Source: Pseudomonadota bacterium (GTDB lineage Bacteria > Pseudomonadota > Gammaproteobacteria > Steroidobacterales > Woeseiaceae). From it: 64,000 nt of DNA. Made by a program: the position numbers and the translations under genes. A model generated the notes under the pieces. It was given only the letters and a program-made list of their open reading frames with translations. It searched no databases and was not told the origin of the DNA. Location: contig JADFHE010000005.1 of assembly GCA_022567295.1 (NCBI GenBank), positions 47,128-111,127 on the forward strand, in the 5' to 3' direction. Within the stretch, counting starts at the first letter, position 1. Each line of letters starts with the position of its first letter. Positions 43,747 through 53,912 of the stretch are shown piece by piece.

Positions 43747-45419
43747 CGCTCAACAGGGCAGTGATCGGTAACGCCATTCTGGTTTCATGCGGTGTGCTCG
43801 CGGTCGTATCCAATGTGCTGGCCGAGGTTACGGCGCGGATTGATCGTGCGGCGGTCGATCTCAACGAATCGTTCATTCTGGAACTCGTTGTCGATACCAA
43901 TATCGACGCAGAACCCGATCTTACAGTGCTCGATGAAAAGTTTTATCGCGGACAGCTAAGCCAGCTCAGCAATACCTCGATCATCAACGGTCAGATTCGG
44001 CGCAGCCGAACATGGAGTATCGCGTTGATGGCGAAGTCGGTCGGTAGACAGGAGATTCCTGCGATCACTATCGGTAACGAAAGCAGCTCGCCGATCTCGA
44101 TAACGATCAACGAACCCGCGAATGAGCCACCCGGCGAGGCCGATGTGTTTATCACCAGTGAAGTGGATCAGACGGAAGCCTACGTGCAGTCGCAGGTCCT
44201 GTATCGGTTCAAGGTTTACCGGGCCGTTGCCACTCGTCAGGAAGGGCGGCGCGACCCTGAATTTACGGGCGTAGAAGTGCTGGTCGAGCGCGCTGGAGAT
44301 GAGCGCAGCTACGAAGCCATACTGAACGGCAAGGCGTACAATGTTATTGAGCGAGTGCTGGCAATTTATCCACAGTCAAGCGGCGAGATTTCGATATCGC
44401 CGGCACGATTTGAAGCACGCGTACTGCGCAATGGGCGCATTACGGGCCGCAAGGTATTTGAATCAGAAAGCCACACTATTACGGTTCTGCCCATACCGGC
44501 GCCGCCGGCCGATTATCCTGATGCCGCCTGGTTGCCGGCCAGAGACGTGCGCCTTAGCGAAGAATGGTCGCGGGAGCCCGGTGAGATCGCGGCCGGCGAA
44601 CCCGTGACGCGAAAGGTTACGATCAGCGTACTGGGGCAGATCGAAACGCAGATTCCGGCACTTGAACCTCCCGTGGTCGAGGGCATGAATGTTTACGCTG
44701 ACAAGCCCGACCTCAGCCGACTGTTTGAGGCGGAGGGCATTCGCGGCGTGCGCCGCGAACAGTACGCCATGATCGGTTTTCGTGGCGGGCTTGTCGAGGT
44801 GCCGGCTGTGGAGGTTCCGTGGTGGGATATCGAGACGCGCGAATGGCGTGTTGCACGCCTGCCGTCCCGAACGATTCGCGTCGAAGCTCCGGAAACGATC
44901 GTCGTAGCGCCGCCTGTCGCAGAACAGGAATCAGCGCCTGAAGAGGCTGGCGAATCCGCGATGTTGCCGGACGGGTTCTGGAAGCGAGTCAGCGAACTCA
45001 TTGCGGCGGCCTGGTTACTAACCGTGATTGCCTGGTGGTGGTCATCGCGCGAGCGGCATCGACAAATCAGAGAGCCCGAGCCAGCACCGATTTACAAGCA
45101 ACAGGCCAGGTTCGTCAGAGCCGCAAAAAAGGCTGCGATGGCGGGAGATAAGGCAGGGGTACGCGCGGCACTTGTCGAGTGGGGACGGCTGCAATGGCCT
45201 GACGACGCACCACGCAGCGTTGGAGAATTGGCGGCGCGGGTAACCTCCCCGTTATGCGATGAACTGCGGACGCTGTCAGCGACCAGTTACGGAACAACCG
45301 CAGGCGAGTGGAACGGTAGCGCGCTGGCACAGGCATTACGCTCGATCAACATAGTCATGGAACATGATGAGGTGGCAGTCGACGACCCGCTGCCACCCCT
45401 GATGCCGCCCGGGACGTAA
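43740..45419 (+). CDS. BatD-like periplasmic/membrane protein
   Basis: The 559-residue protein begins (GTG at 43740, overlapping the previous stop) with a signal peptide ending VLAEV. BatD domains follow: VTARIDRAAVDLNESFILEL, a VQSQVLYRFKVYRA repeat and PGEIAAGEPVTRKVTISVLG in the second half; a membrane helix lies near residue 435 (LIAAAWLLTVIAWWW), then a cytoplasmic tail with KQQARFVRAAKKAAMAGDK. It completes the Bat module, probably forming a periplasmic complex with the VWA proteins. Confidence 0.85.
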   Translation: MVTLNRAVIGNAILVSCGVLAVVSNVLAEVTARIDRAAVDLNESFILELVVDTNIDAEPDLTVLDEKFYRGQLSQLSNTSIINGQIRRSRTWSIALMAKSVGRQEIPAITIGNESSSPISITINEPANEPPGEADVFITSEVDQTEAYVQSQVLYRFKVYRAVATRQEGRRDPEFTGVEVLVERAGDERSYEAILNGKAYNVIERVLAIYPQSSGEISISPARFEARVLRNGRITGRKVFESESHTITVLPIPAPPADYPDAAWLPARDVRLSEEWSREPGEIAAGEPVTRKVTISVLGQIETQIPALEPPVVEGMNVYADKPDLSRLFEAEGIRGVRREQYAMIGFRGGLVEVPAVEVPWWDIETREWRVARLPSRTIRVEAPETIVVAPPVAEQESAPEEAGESAMLPDGFWKRVSELIAAAWLLTVIAWWWSSRERHRQIREPEPAPIYKQQARFVRAAKKAAMAGDKAGVRAALVEWGRLQWPDDAPRSVGELAARVTSPLCDELRTLSATSYGTTAGEWNGSALAQALRSINIVMEHDEVAVDDPLPPLMPPGT

Positions 45420-45461
45420 CTGCACAAAGGCAGCCAGCAAAATCCCTGCTATCATCAAACT

Positions 45462-46826
45462 ATGAGGCTCCGTGCATTTCTCGTAGCGTTAATTCTCGTG
45501 TTTTCCGCCGTCTCGGCGCAGGCCGATGGCAACGTTGTCGTTCTCAACATCAAGGGCGGTATCGGTGTCGCTACCGCAGAGTACATTTTGAGCGGGATCG
45601 AACATGCAGAAACATCGGGCGCCGAGCTGATTATCATCGATATGGATACCCCCGGTGGCTTAATGGCGCCCATGCGTGACATTGTCCAGGCCATTCTCGG
45701 TTCCAGCGTTCCGGTTGCAACGTATGTCACCCCGGCCGGTGCACGCGCCGACAGTGCGGGAACCTACATCTTGCTGGCGAGCCACGTCGCCGTGATGACG
45801 CCGACCACACACCTGGGCGCGGCAACACCGGTTGCATTGGGCGGCGACGACGCAACGCCTAAGAATTCGGACGACGAAGAATCCGACGATGATGCAGAAG
45901 CTGCGCCACCAGCGGGTTCTGCGATGGGGCGTAAGGTGCTCAATGACGCCATCGCCTACATTCGCAGCCTGGCCGAGCGTTACGGCCGCAATGCGGACTG
46001 GGCCGAAAAAGCCGTGCGTGATGCTGCAACGCTGACGGCGCGTGAAGCGCTGGAGCAGAATGTTGTCGACTTCGTCGCGAAAGACCACGCAGAACTGCTG
46101 CGCCTGGTCGACGGATACGAAGTTGAAGTCGATTCTGAAGTGATAACGCTCGCGACGAACGATGTCGTCATGGAAGAGTTCGAACCGAGCTGGCGCATCA
46201 AGGTACTGTCAGTCATAGCGAATCCGGAGATCGTGCTGCTCCTTGGTGTCATCGGTCTATATGGATTGATGTATGAAGGCTGGAATCCCGGCGCCATCGT
46301 GCCGGGCGTGGTCGGCATTATTTGTTTGCTGCTGGCTGCGTACGCATTGCAGGTGCTGCCGGTTAATTACGCCGGACTCGCGCTGATCATCGTCGGTCTA
46401 GCGCTGATGACTGCGGAGGCGTTTGCCCCGAGTTTCGGCGCTCTTGGAATCGGTGGGATAGCTGCGTTCGTGTTTGGCTCAATCATGATGTTCGATAGTG
46501 GAATACCGGGTTTCGGAATCTCGATCGCGTTCGTAGTGGCCCTCGCGGCGGTCTTCGCACTGTTATTTATCTGGCTCATCAGTTACGTGTTGAAATTGCG
46601 TATGCGCGGCGCCGTAACCGGCAGAGACTCAATCATCGGCGGAATCGGCACGGCAATGCATGGATTCACCGGTGAAGGCAAAGTTTGGCTCGAGGGCGAA
46701 GCCTGGACCGCTCGAAGCAGCGTCGCTATCGAGAAAAACCAGCATGTTGTTGTGCGCGCGATGGACGGCTTGGTACTCGAGGTTGAACCCACGGCCGAAC
46801 CCGATGATGCTGTGCTGCAAACTTGA
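45462..46826 (+). CDS. NfeD-like membrane serine protease (long form)
   Basis: The 454-residue protein has a signal peptide (ending AQADG), a ClpP-class protease domain (about 22-225) and a C-terminal membrane part (about 245-375) with an NfeD OB-fold tail. DMDTPGGLM, ARADSAGTYILL (probable nucleophile serine) and the lysine in GRKVLNDAI form the Ser-Lys dyad. An acidic insertion (DDEESDDDAEA, about 130-145) interrupts the protease domain. These proteases cut stomatin-type partners; the slipin gene follows 27 bases downstream. Confidence 0.9.
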   Translation: MRLRAFLVALILVFSAVSAQADGNVVVLNIKGGIGVATAEYILSGIEHAETSGAELIIIDMDTPGGLMAPMRDIVQAILGSSVPVATYVTPAGARADSAGTYILLASHVAVMTPTTHLGAATPVALGGDDATPKNSDDEESDDDAEAAPPAGSAMGRKVLNDAIAYIRSLAERYGRNADWAEKAVRDAATLTAREALEQNVVDFVAKDHAELLRLVDGYEVEVDSEVITLATNDVVMEEFEPSWRIKVLSVIANPEIVLLLGVIGLYGLMYEGWNPGAIVPGVVGIICLLLAAYALQVLPVNYAGLALIIVGLALMTAEAFAPSFGALGIGGIAAFVFGSIMMFDSGIPGFGISIAFVVALAAVFALLFIWLISYVLKLRMRGAVTGRDSIIGGIGTAMHGFTGEGKVWLEGEAWTARSSVAIEKNQHVVVRAMDGLVLEVEPTAEPDDAVLQT

Positions 46827-46853
46827 ACCGAATATTTTCCTGAGGAGCTTCCA

Positions 46854-47621
46854 ATGTCACCGTATATCATGACACCAGTGATCGCCTTTCTGGTTATCAT
46901 TATTCTTTACAACACGATCAAAATCCTGAAGGAATACGAACGCGGCGTGATTTTTTTTCTCGGGCGTTTCCAGAGAGTCAAGGGTCCGGGACTGATCATC
47001 TTGTTTCCCGGCATTCAAAAAATGGTCAAGGTCGACCTGCGAGTCATCGTTATGGACGTGCCGACTCAGGACGTGATTTCACGGGACAACGTTTCAGTTA
47101 AAGTGAACGCCGTGATCTACTTCCGTATCGTTGATCCTGAGAAAGCCGTGATACGTGTTGCCGACGTTTTTGAGGCGACCAGTCAGCTCTCGCAGACAAC
47201 GCTGCGCTCGGTACTCGGCCAGCATGAGCTCGACGACATGCTTTCCGAGCGTGAAAAACTAAATGCAGACATTCAGGCTCTGCTCGATCAACGCACCGAC
47301 AACTGGGGCATTAAGGTCGCTAATGTCGAGATCAAACACGTCGATCTTGACGAAAGCATGATTCGCGCAATCGCACAGCAAGCTGAAGCCGAACGTGCGC
47401 GACGGGCCAAGATCATCAACGCCGAGGCCGAAAAGCAGGCGGCAACGATGCTGTCTGAAGCGGCGAAAATACTTGCCACGGAAGAACAGGCGTTACAATT
47501 GCGCTACCTGCAAACGCTTAAAGAAATATCGAACGAACGGACGAACACGATAGTGTTCCCAATTCCGCTCGAATTCTTTGAGCCGTTTATGAAAATGACG
47601 AAGAAAAGTTCGCAGTCGTAG
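46854..47621 (+). CDS. Slipin/stomatin-like SPFH protein
   Basis: The 255-residue protein has one N-terminal membrane segment (about 3-22) and the SPFH domain: [45 protein letters not shown] and [24 protein letters not shown] coiled-coil segment rich in Ala and Glu ([21 protein letters not shown]) follows. Slipins form membrane microdomain scaffolds and are substrates of NfeD proteases; the pair with the gene upstream is the usual arrangement. Confidence 0.95.
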   Translation: MSPYIMTPVIAFLVIIILYNTIKILKEYERGVIFFLGRFQRVKGPGLIILFPGIQKMVKVDLRVIVMDVPTQDVISRDNVSVKVNAVIYFRIVDPEKAVIRVADVFEATSQLSQTTLRSVLGQHELDDMLSEREKLNADIQALLDQRTDNWGIKVANVEIKHVDLDESMIRAIAQQAEAERARRAKIINAEAEKQAATMLSEAAKILATEEQALQLRYLQTLKEISNERTNTIVFPIPLEFFEPFMKMTKKSSQS

Positions 47622-47640
47622 CCAGTCTCTGCAGCTGGTT

Positions 47641-48060
47641 CTACCAGTGCCCCTCACTTTCCATCGACACCCACGGTTCCTGTGGCGGCAATGATTCGCC
47701 TTTCTGCAACAGTTCAATCGAGATGTTGTCAGGGGAGCGGACAAATGCCATATGCCCGTCACGCGGCGGGCGGTTGATCGTCACTCCTGCGTCCATGAGC
47801 TTCTGGCACAACGCATAGATATCATCGACCTGGTAGGCGAGGTGACCAAAGTTCCGGCCTTCATCGTACTCGTCGGGATCCCAGTTATGCGTCAGCTCGA
47901 TTTGAGCATCCTCGTCGCCGGGGGCAGCCAGAAAAATCAGAGTAAATCTTCCTTGCTCGCTGTCATAGCGCTGCAGCTCGGTGAGACCCAGCTTTTTGCA
48001 GTAGAAGTCGAGTGAGGCGTCAATGTCGGTGATACGCACCATCGTGTGCAGGTATTTCAT
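47641..48060 (-). CDS. Glyoxalase I-like (VOC family) lyase
   Basis: The 139-residue protein has the metal-binding set of GloA: His near residue 5 (YLHTMVRI), Glu in IELTHNWD, His in NFGHLAYQV and Glu in ISIELLQK. Glyoxalase I converts the hemithioacetal of methylglyoxal and glutathione into S-lactoylglutathione. The region between the two halves, GLTELQRYDSEQGRFTLIFLAAP, also fits. It stands alone, divergent from the HAD gene. The length is usual for GloA. Confidence 0.85.
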   Translation of the reverse strand: MKYLHTMVRITDIDASLDFYCKKLGLTELQRYDSEQGRFTLIFLAAPGDEDAQIELTHNWDPDEYDEGRNFGHLAYQVDDIYALCQKLMDAGVTINRPPRDGHMAFVRSPDNISIELLQKGESLPPQEPWVSMESEGHW

Positions 48061-48147
48061 CGGTTTGCTCCGCGTTGGACTCGCCGCGTTGGACTAGTGC
48101 ATGGTTTGAACTCACAATGGTCGTTGATACTGGCATCGACGGCAACC

Positions 48148-48840
48148 TTGAACGACATTCGCACGATTACGCTCGATCTTGACGACACGCTCTGGGAAAT
48201 TCACCCGGTCATCAAGCGCGCCGAGCAGCGTCTTTACGCCTGGCTTGCGGAATACTATCCGCGTATTACCGCAATGTACGAACCGTCGAAGATGCGCGAG
48301 ATTCGATCGCAGATTATCGCCGAATTCGCCGACCAAGCACACGATCTGACGTTTGTTCGCCGCACAGTACTGGGTCGCGTTGGTGTGGCTGCAGGCTATG
48401 ACACAAGCTTCATCGACGACGCTTTCGATGTGTTTAATGCTGTGCGCAACGATGTTGACATCTTTCCGGAGGTTATCCCGACACTGGAAGCATTGGGAAA
48501 ACGGTTCGTGTTGATTGCTGTAACCAACGGCAACGCGAACCTCGAGTCGATAGGAATAGAGCACCTTTTCGATGACGTTGTAACAGCGGTGCAGGCCGGA
48601 GCCGCGAAACCGGCGCGGCAGGTTTTCGATCTGGCGGTGCAGGTCGGCGGTGCCAGCAGGGAGCAGACGCTGCATGTCGGCGATCATCCCGAGTACGACG
48701 TCGACGGCGCCCGTAAAGCCGGATTGCGTACCGCGTGGGTAAATCGCAATTCGGACTCGTGGCCGGGGGAATTCGAGCTGCCCGATCTTGAAGTGCTACA
48801 TATTGGCGAGCTACCGCAGCTGCTGAGTGTTGCAGATTAG
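48148..48840 (+). CDS. HAD-superfamily hydrolase
   Basis: Motif I is ITLDLDDTLWE (nucleophile DxDxT), motif II VTNGNANLES and motif IV HVGDHPEYDVDGARKAG, with a cap region rich in helices between. It is a cytoplasmic phosphatase of the HAD subgroup I type; substrate unknown. The start is uncertain: the frame is open back to 48046, in the divergent gap with the glyoxalase, without an ATG; the TTG at 48148 (230 residues, normal length) is the best guess, and TTG at 48124 is another. Confidence 0.85.
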   Translation: MNDIRTITLDLDDTLWEIHPVIKRAEQRLYAWLAEYYPRITAMYEPSKMREIRSQIIAEFADQAHDLTFVRRTVLGRVGVAAGYDTSFIDDAFDVFNAVRNDVDIFPEVIPTLEALGKRFVLIAVTNGNANLESIGIEHLFDDVVTAVQAGAAKPARQVFDLAVQVGGASREQTLHVGDHPEYDVDGARKAGLRTAWVNRNSDSWPGEFELPDLEVLHIGELPQLLSVAD

Positions 48841-48842
48841 CG

Positions 48843-49757
48843 ATGGCAGACCCTTTCATTATCTACATTCCCGGGCTGTTGCCGAAACCAGAGCCCGAAC
48901 TGCATCGTGAAGCGTTAATTCGTTGCCTGTTGGCGGGGTTGCGCCGAGTCGATGCATCGGTAGCGGATGCCATTGGGGCAGGCACGGGTAATTTCGACAT
49001 CGTGTCATGGACGTATGAATTTTATGGTACGCATCGCGATATGGGTCTCGATAAGGCGGCGATCGAGGCTGTCATCGATCAGCCCGCGGCCAGCGCGAGG
49101 GATGTTGCGGAAGCATCGTCCTGGTTGCGTCGCTTTACACGCGGGATATACCGACTCGGTGACAGGTTGCCGTTCTTGATTCCGCATCTCGCCAGCGAAC
49201 GTATGGAAGTGCATCTGCGCGACTTAAGGCGTTACGAGCGGAACCGCGACGGCATCGCAGACCGCATTCGCAACATGCTCAAGGTGCCGCTGCTCGCTGC
49301 GACTGGCAGCCAGCAGCCTATTTTACTGATCGGTCACAGTATGGGTTCAGTCATTGCCTACGACTCGCTATGGGAGCTCAGCCACGATCACGGCAATGCG
49401 GTTCAAATCGATCTGTTCCTGACGATGGGAAGCCCGCTGGGGCAGCACTTTATGCAAAAGAAGATCAAAGGCAACGACAAGCAGGGACCGGGTCGCTACC
49501 CGAGCAACATCCGGCGCTGGAAAAACCTGACCGCTGTCGGTGATCTGACGGCTATCGATCCGTGGTTGGCCAATGACTTTGCCGAAATGCTCGAATTAGA
49601 TCTGGTCGATGAGATCGATGACAGCGAGGTGCTGAACTATTATCGGCTTAAAGGCGTTCTGAACGTGCACGCCGAGTACGGTTACCTCGTTAACGAAGAA
49701 ACCGCGCATGCCGTTGCGAACTGGTGGCGCGGTCATAAATCGGACTTGCCCCGCTAG
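48843..49757 (+). CDS. Alpha/beta-hydrolase fold protein
   Basis: The 304-residue protein begins with FIIYIPGLLPKPEPE and holds a nucleophile elbow LLIGHSMGSVIAY near residue 165, with an aspartate-bearing TAIDPWLA region and a late histidine (LNVHAEYGYL) as likely triad partners. No signal peptide is visible. The fold is that of lipases and esterases, and the closest look is to the PGAP1-like or unknown serine-esterase groups. It begins 2 bases after the HAD stop and is probably in the same operon. Confidence 0.72.
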   Translation: MADPFIIYIPGLLPKPEPELHREALIRCLLAGLRRVDASVADAIGAGTGNFDIVSWTYEFYGTHRDMGLDKAAIEAVIDQPAASARDVAEASSWLRRFTRGIYRLGDRLPFLIPHLASERMEVHLRDLRRYERNRDGIADRIRNMLKVPLLAATGSQQPILLIGHSMGSVIAYDSLWELSHDHGNAVQIDLFLTMGSPLGQHFMQKKIKGNDKQGPGRYPSNIRRWKNLTAVGDLTAIDPWLANDFAEMLELDLVDEIDDSEVLNYYRLKGVLNVHAEYGYLVNEETAHAVANWWRGHKSDLPR

Positions 49758-49760
49758 CGA

Positions 49761-51227
49761 TCAGGTGGCGTCCAGATTGGGCCTGATGACGATATCAATA
49801 CGTCTGTTGCGTGCGCGGCCGGCTTCGGTTTCATTACTCGATACGGGTCGCGTTTCGCCATAGCCGGTTGCTATCAGACGGTAGGTCGGAATTCTCATGG
49901 CGTTGATCATGTACTGATGAACAGACTCGGCGCGCTCCTGAGAAAGTTTCTGGTTCAAAGCATCGCCGCCATGCGAGTCGGTATGGCCTTCGATCGTCAG
50001 TTCGCTGCGCGGAAAGACGTCAATCGCCTTTTCGACCTTGGCCAGCAAATCGAAATTGCCGGGCTTGATCTGTGACGCGCCACTATCGAAACTGAGACCG
50101 ACCAGGCGCAGAATGATGCTGTCGCCCTCGCGGAATACGCGCGCCTCGGACCGCGAAAACATTTTATCGACTCGTGCGAACTGCGCCTTTATTCGGGCCT
50201 GCGCTTCAAGACGTTGAATTAGCGCCGCACGCTCGGCCGTCGCGCCGCCGAGGCGTTCATCCAATGCGCGAAGTTCCTCTGCCATGTCGGTAAGGCGAAC
50301 TTCGTTGTCGGCTTTTTCCTGCTGCAGCGCCTGCAGTTCATTGGCTTGCCCCTCAAAATAAGCGGCCAGTTCGGCCATGAGGCGATCGGGTCCATCCTGC
50401 ATGTCCGGTACGATGTCAGCCACGCCGGCTATCGCCCGCATCGGTTGTTCCCAGTTCAAAACCAGCTGTTCGCTGCTCAACTTCTTGTCGCGCACCTGGC
50501 GAACAACTTCCGAGAGGTACAATGCGTGTTTGGCTTCATAATTCGCCTGTTTCGCGAGGCTGCGGGGCAGGTCCGTGTCGTAGCGATTCTCATTGAGTTC
50601 GCGTTCGGCGTTGGCCAGCAGCTGTTTCGCCTTACCCAGAGTTATCGGCGCATAGCGACCAACGCGCGCACGGTCAGCGTCCACGAGCAAACGACGAGTT
50701 TCACTTAGATATTGTGCCTTGATCGCTATCAGCTCGGCGTCGCGATACAGGCTGGTCGCCTCAATTTCGCGGCGTTTCGCATTCTTGAGATCGCCACGCT
50801 CCAACAGCTGAATGGCGCGCAAAAATTTCTGCTGTGCATCGGACCAGATTTCCGGCGACAGTCTGGGCGCTGATGCGTTTGCTGCATCCTGTCGACTCTT
50901 CAAACCCTGTGCGAGGGCGGTCTTTGCTAGCCGCGCGGCTTCAACTGCGGTCTTGAAGTAGCGCGTGGCATCCGCGGCATTGCTGCGTACGTATTCGATG
51001 TTCCGGCCGCGTTCCAGCGCGCTTTCGGCATCGCGATATTCCTTCATGCCGCGCTCGTAACTACGAGGGGCGAGGAGCTTCGCGTTTCCCGATTCGGCTA
51101 AAGCTTTTGCGGCATCCGCGTCTTTGAAAAAAGTTTTACGAAGTTCGTCTTGCGCATATCCGCTGCCCGCAGCAAGCAGAACAACGCTCAATATGACAAG
51201 TCTCAATAGTCCGGTTTTAGCGACCAT
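49761..51227 (-). CDS. OmpA-like peptidoglycan-binding protein with DUF4398-type helices
   Basis: The 488-residue protein starts (ATG at 51227 after AGGA) with a signal peptide ending SGYAQDE. A long helical part (about 25-240) contains repeated Ala/Leu-rich heptads like DUF4398, followed by a coiled coil (about 285-345: QANELQALQQEKADNEVRL). The C-terminal OmpA domain (about 375-485) has SFDSGASQIKP, LTIEGHTDSHGGDALNQKLSQERAESV and GRARNRRIDIVI, the peptidoglycan-binding signature. It would tie the outer layers to the cell wall. Confidence 0.88.
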   Translation of the reverse strand: MVAKTGLLRLVILSVVLLAAGSGYAQDELRKTFFKDADAAKALAESGNAKLLAPRSYERGMKEYRDAESALERGRNIEYVRSNAADATRYFKTAVEAARLAKTALAQGLKSRQDAANASAPRLSPEIWSDAQQKFLRAIQLLERGDLKNAKRREIEATSLYRDAELIAIKAQYLSETRRLLVDADRARVGRYAPITLGKAKQLLANAERELNENRYDTDLPRSLAKQANYEAKHALYLSEVVRQVRDKKLSSEQLVLNWEQPMRAIAGVADIVPDMQDGPDRLMAELAAYFEGQANELQALQQEKADNEVRLTDMAEELRALDERLGGATAERAALIQRLEAQARIKAQFARVDKMFSRSEARVFREGDSIILRLVGLSFDSGASQIKPGNFDLLAKVEKAIDVFPRSELTIEGHTDSHGGDALNQKLSQERAESVHQYMINAMRIPTYRLIATGYGETRPVSSNETEAGRARNRRIDIVIRPNLDAT

Positions 51228-51464
51228 GTATTCAATTCCTATAGATTCTGGCCCAAAATCCACCTAAGCGCAGGCTTATGTGACGACGATGTTACATATG
51301 CCAAGCTGCTAATTCTGTGCACCGTGTCCCCTAAGCCACAAATTTTACGCCCAAAAATAACCTGAGTGTGACTTATGTCAAGTTTCGGTAGCCTGTCTGC
51401 ACGTGACCGGGGTTTTGTGCTGTGGCTCACAGTCATCGGCGATGCTGAGGAGTACATTGGTCAC

Positions 51465-51662
51465 ATGTCCGCAAAGTACTACACGCAATTCATTTTGACT
51501 GACACGCAGTATCGTGATGGTAACGAGTTCTGCGGCATAGTGGAGTTGAACGCTCCAGTGGAGCAGAGTTCCAATTCGCGGGACATCGAAGCTATTCTGG
51601 CCCGCAACTTTGACCTGCAAAATCACGCTGTCAAGCTGGTCAGCTGGTCGAGACTGCACTAA
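51465..51662 (+). CDS. Small protein of unknown function
   Basis: The 65-residue frame from the ATG at 51465 (GAGGAG 12 bases upstream) or a 95-residue version from 51375 is possible. The shorter version reads as a compact beta-alpha protein (KYYTQFILTDTQYRDGNEFCGIVEL then a helix). I do not recognise a family. A well-formed terminator 37 bases downstream supports a real transcript ending here. Confidence 0.5.
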   Translation: MSAKYYTQFILTDTQYRDGNEFCGIVELNAPVEQSSNSRDIEAILARNFDLQNHAVKLVSWSRLH

Positions 51663-51698
51663 TTCAGCTGGCGTCTTATACCCTTTTCCCCCTGATTT

Positions 51699-51723
51699 TC
51701 CCGGCTTCGGCCGGGACTTTTTT
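51699..51723 (+). terminator. Rho-independent terminator with UUCG loop
   Basis: TCCCGGC (51699-51705) pairs with GCCGGGA (51710-51716) over a TTCG tetraloop, followed by C and six T. It closes the small gene upstream and isolates lipA. Confidence 0.85.
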
Positions 51724-51790
51724 GCTTATTGAGTTCACGTCTTTTATGCGACAATGCGTGCCCTTTCAGACATGACCAGCTGCCTAGCGC

Positions 51791-52795
51791 ATGAGCAAAG
51801 ACGCCCCATCCTTCCGCGGCATACCGATCGTAAAAAGCGGCCAGAAATACCGGACTGAAGCCGGATTCTCCGCTGTGAAAAATGGCATAAAGCGTCGCCG
51901 GAACAGTGAGCCTCTTGTGCGCGGCGACAAACCCACATGGTTGCGAGCCAAAATGCCGTCTGGACCGGGGTATTCGAGTACCCGAAAAATAGTTCACGAT
52001 CACCGTCTGAGCACGGTCTGTGAAGAAGCCATGTGTCCGAATATCGGTGAGTGCTGGAATGCAGGTACAGCGACGATCATGGTCATGGGCTCGGTGTGTA
52101 CCAGGGCATGTCGCTTCTGCGCGGTCGATACCGGCAATCCGAAGGGTTGGCTGGACGCCGACGAGCCATTGAACTCAGCAAAGGCGGTTAAGTTGATGGG
52201 TCTTGAATATGTCGTCATCACCTCGGTAGATCGCGATGATCTCCGCGACGGAGGCGCCTCGCACTATGCGCAGTGCGTACGCGAGATAAAACGCTTGAAT
52301 CCTGGAACCGCGGTCGAGGCACTAACACCTGATTTTGACGGCGTTCTCGAACACGTAGAGTGGGTGGTGGACTCGGGGTTGGAAGTATTTGCTCAAAATG
52401 TCGAAACGGTGAAGCGACTGACGCATCCGGTACGAGATCCTCGCGCCGGCTACGAACAGACCATTGACGTCCTGCGACACGCGAAGGCGCATCGTCCCGA
52501 TATTCTGACGAAAACGAGCCTCATGCTTGGACTCGGTGAGCGCGATCACGAAATTATGGAAACCATGGACGATCTGCGCGCGGCGAATGTCGATATACTG
52601 ACGCTTGGACAGTATTTGCGGCCGACGGCGCATCATCTGCCAGTCGAGCGCTATGTGACGCCCGACGAGTTCGCAGCGTATCGCAGCGAAGGTCTCGACA
52701 AAGGGTTCCTCGAGGTCGTAGCCGGGCCAATGGTTCGCTCGAGCTACCGCGCCGAACAGGTTTTGCAAAAGAACAACGTTGGCATTGCAATATGA
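51791..52795 (+). CDS. lipA: Lipoyl synthase
   Basis: LipA is a radical-SAM enzyme that inserts two sulfur atoms into protein-bound octanoyl groups. The 334-residue protein has the auxiliary cluster motif [12 protein letters not shown] near residue 78 and the radical SAM motif CTRACRFC near residue 104, then [12 protein letters not shown] and LTPDFDG in the conserved order. The C-terminal [10 protein letters not shown] segment with its serine is kept. The stop overlaps the sohB start (ATGA). No lipB is nearby. Confidence 0.96.
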   Translation: MSKDAPSFRGIPIVKSGQKYRTEAGFSAVKNGIKRRRNSEPLVRGDKPTWLRAKMPSGPGYSSTRKIVHDHRLSTVCEEAMCPNIGECWNAGTATIMVMGSVCTRACRFCAVDTGNPKGWLDADEPLNSAKAVKLMGLEYVVITSVDRDDLRDGGASHYAQCVREIKRLNPGTAVEALTPDFDGVLEHVEWVVDSGLEVFAQNVETVKRLTHPVRDPRAGYEQTIDVLRHAKAHRPDILTKTSLMLGLGERDHEIMETMDDLRAANVDILTLGQYLRPTAHHLPVERYVTPDEFAAYRSEGLDKGFLEVVAGPMVRSSYRAEQVLQKNNVGIAI

Positions 52796-53811
52796 TTGAA
52801 TTTCTAGCCGAGTACGGTCTTTTCCTGCTCAAGGTCGCAACGATCGTCGCCGGAGTCATCGTGGTCATCTTCGTCGCTGCCTCGGCAGGGCGCAAGGGCG
52901 CTCACGATGGTCTTGAAGTCGAGGACCTCAACCAGAAACTCGAATCGCTGGCTGAGTCGCTGCGCAGTGCGGTTACCAGCAAGGACGAACGCAAGAAAGC
53001 AGCAAAAGAGAAAAAGAAAAGGGACAAGGCCGAGGCGAAGCAAGGTTCGTCTCGTGCGCGCAGTTTTGTCATCGATTTCAAGGGCGATCTTAAGGCCAGT
53101 GCTGTGCCGTCTCTACGCGAGGAAGTGAGTGCGATCCTCGATGTAGCGACCGAAAAAGACGAGGTGCTGCTCCGCTTGGAAAATCACGGCGGCGTAGTAC
53201 ACGAGCATGGTCTGGCCGCGTCACAACTCGTTCGAATCCGCGATCGCAATATTCCGCTGACCGTCTGCGTCGACAAGGTTGCGGCAAGCGGCGGTTACCT
53301 GATGGCTTGCGTAGCAACGAAAATTTACGCCGCGCCATTCGCAATACTGGGATCGATCGGTGTCCTGGCTCAGATTCCAAATTTTAGCCGCATGCTCGAC
53401 AGTCACGGCGTCGATTTCGAGCAGATAACGGCAGGAAAATACAAGCGCACCGTCACGATATTCGGTAAGAATACCGACGAAGACAGGGCGAAGCTCAAAG
53501 AAGAACTCGAAGATGTGCACTCTTTGTTCAAAGAGGCTGTAGCAAAGTACCGCCCGGATCTCGATCTTGAGAAAGTTGCGACGGGTGAGCACTGGTATGG
53601 GACTCGCGCACTCGATTTGGGACTCGCCGACGAGCTGCGGACCAGTGACGAGGTCCTGAGCGAGCGCGCGGCCGAGCGAGACCTCTATCTGGTGAGCTAC
53701 AAGATCAAGCAGCCGCTGCAAAAGCGGCTGCTGGCGAACATCGACAGCGCCCTGGAAAAGGTCGACGCTGCAGGCTGGCGACGTCAATTTGAGTCACGCC
53801 TGCCGCGCTGA
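52792..53811 (+). CDS. sohB: Inner-membrane signal-peptide-peptidase-like protease SohB
   Basis: The 339-residue protein has an N-terminal membrane helix (about 8-32), a highly charged linker ([19 protein letters not shown]) and the S49 peptidase domain. [21 protein letters not shown] holds the nucleophile serine, and [10 protein letters not shown] the general-base lysine. SohB cleaves membrane-derived peptides in the periplasm. It is coupled to lipA by ATGA. Confidence 0.92.
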   Translation: MIEFLAEYGLFLLKVATIVAGVIVVIFVAASAGRKGAHDGLEVEDLNQKLESLAESLRSAVTSKDERKKAAKEKKKRDKAEAKQGSSRARSFVIDFKGDLKASAVPSLREEVSAILDVATEKDEVLLRLENHGGVVHEHGLAASQLVRIRDRNIPLTVCVDKVAASGGYLMACVATKIYAAPFAILGSIGVLAQIPNFSRMLDSHGVDFEQITAGKYKRTVTIFGKNTDEDRAKLKEELEDVHSLFKEAVAKYRPDLDLEKVATGEHWYGTRALDLGLADELRTSDEVLSERAAERDLYLVSYKIKQPLQKRLLANIDSALEKVDAAGWRRQFESRLPR

Positions 53812-53912
53812 CGCCGCGGAACTGATCGCCTTCGCCATTGTCGAAGCATTGACGGGGTTAATCGCGCCCCAGAGCGCTATAATCCTCTGGGAATTCGAGG
53901 AGTATCAAGATC

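Noticed and set aside
47622..47660. Terminator after the slipin gene
   Set aside because: Only a four-base CCAG/CTGG pairing with no T-run; too weak to call.
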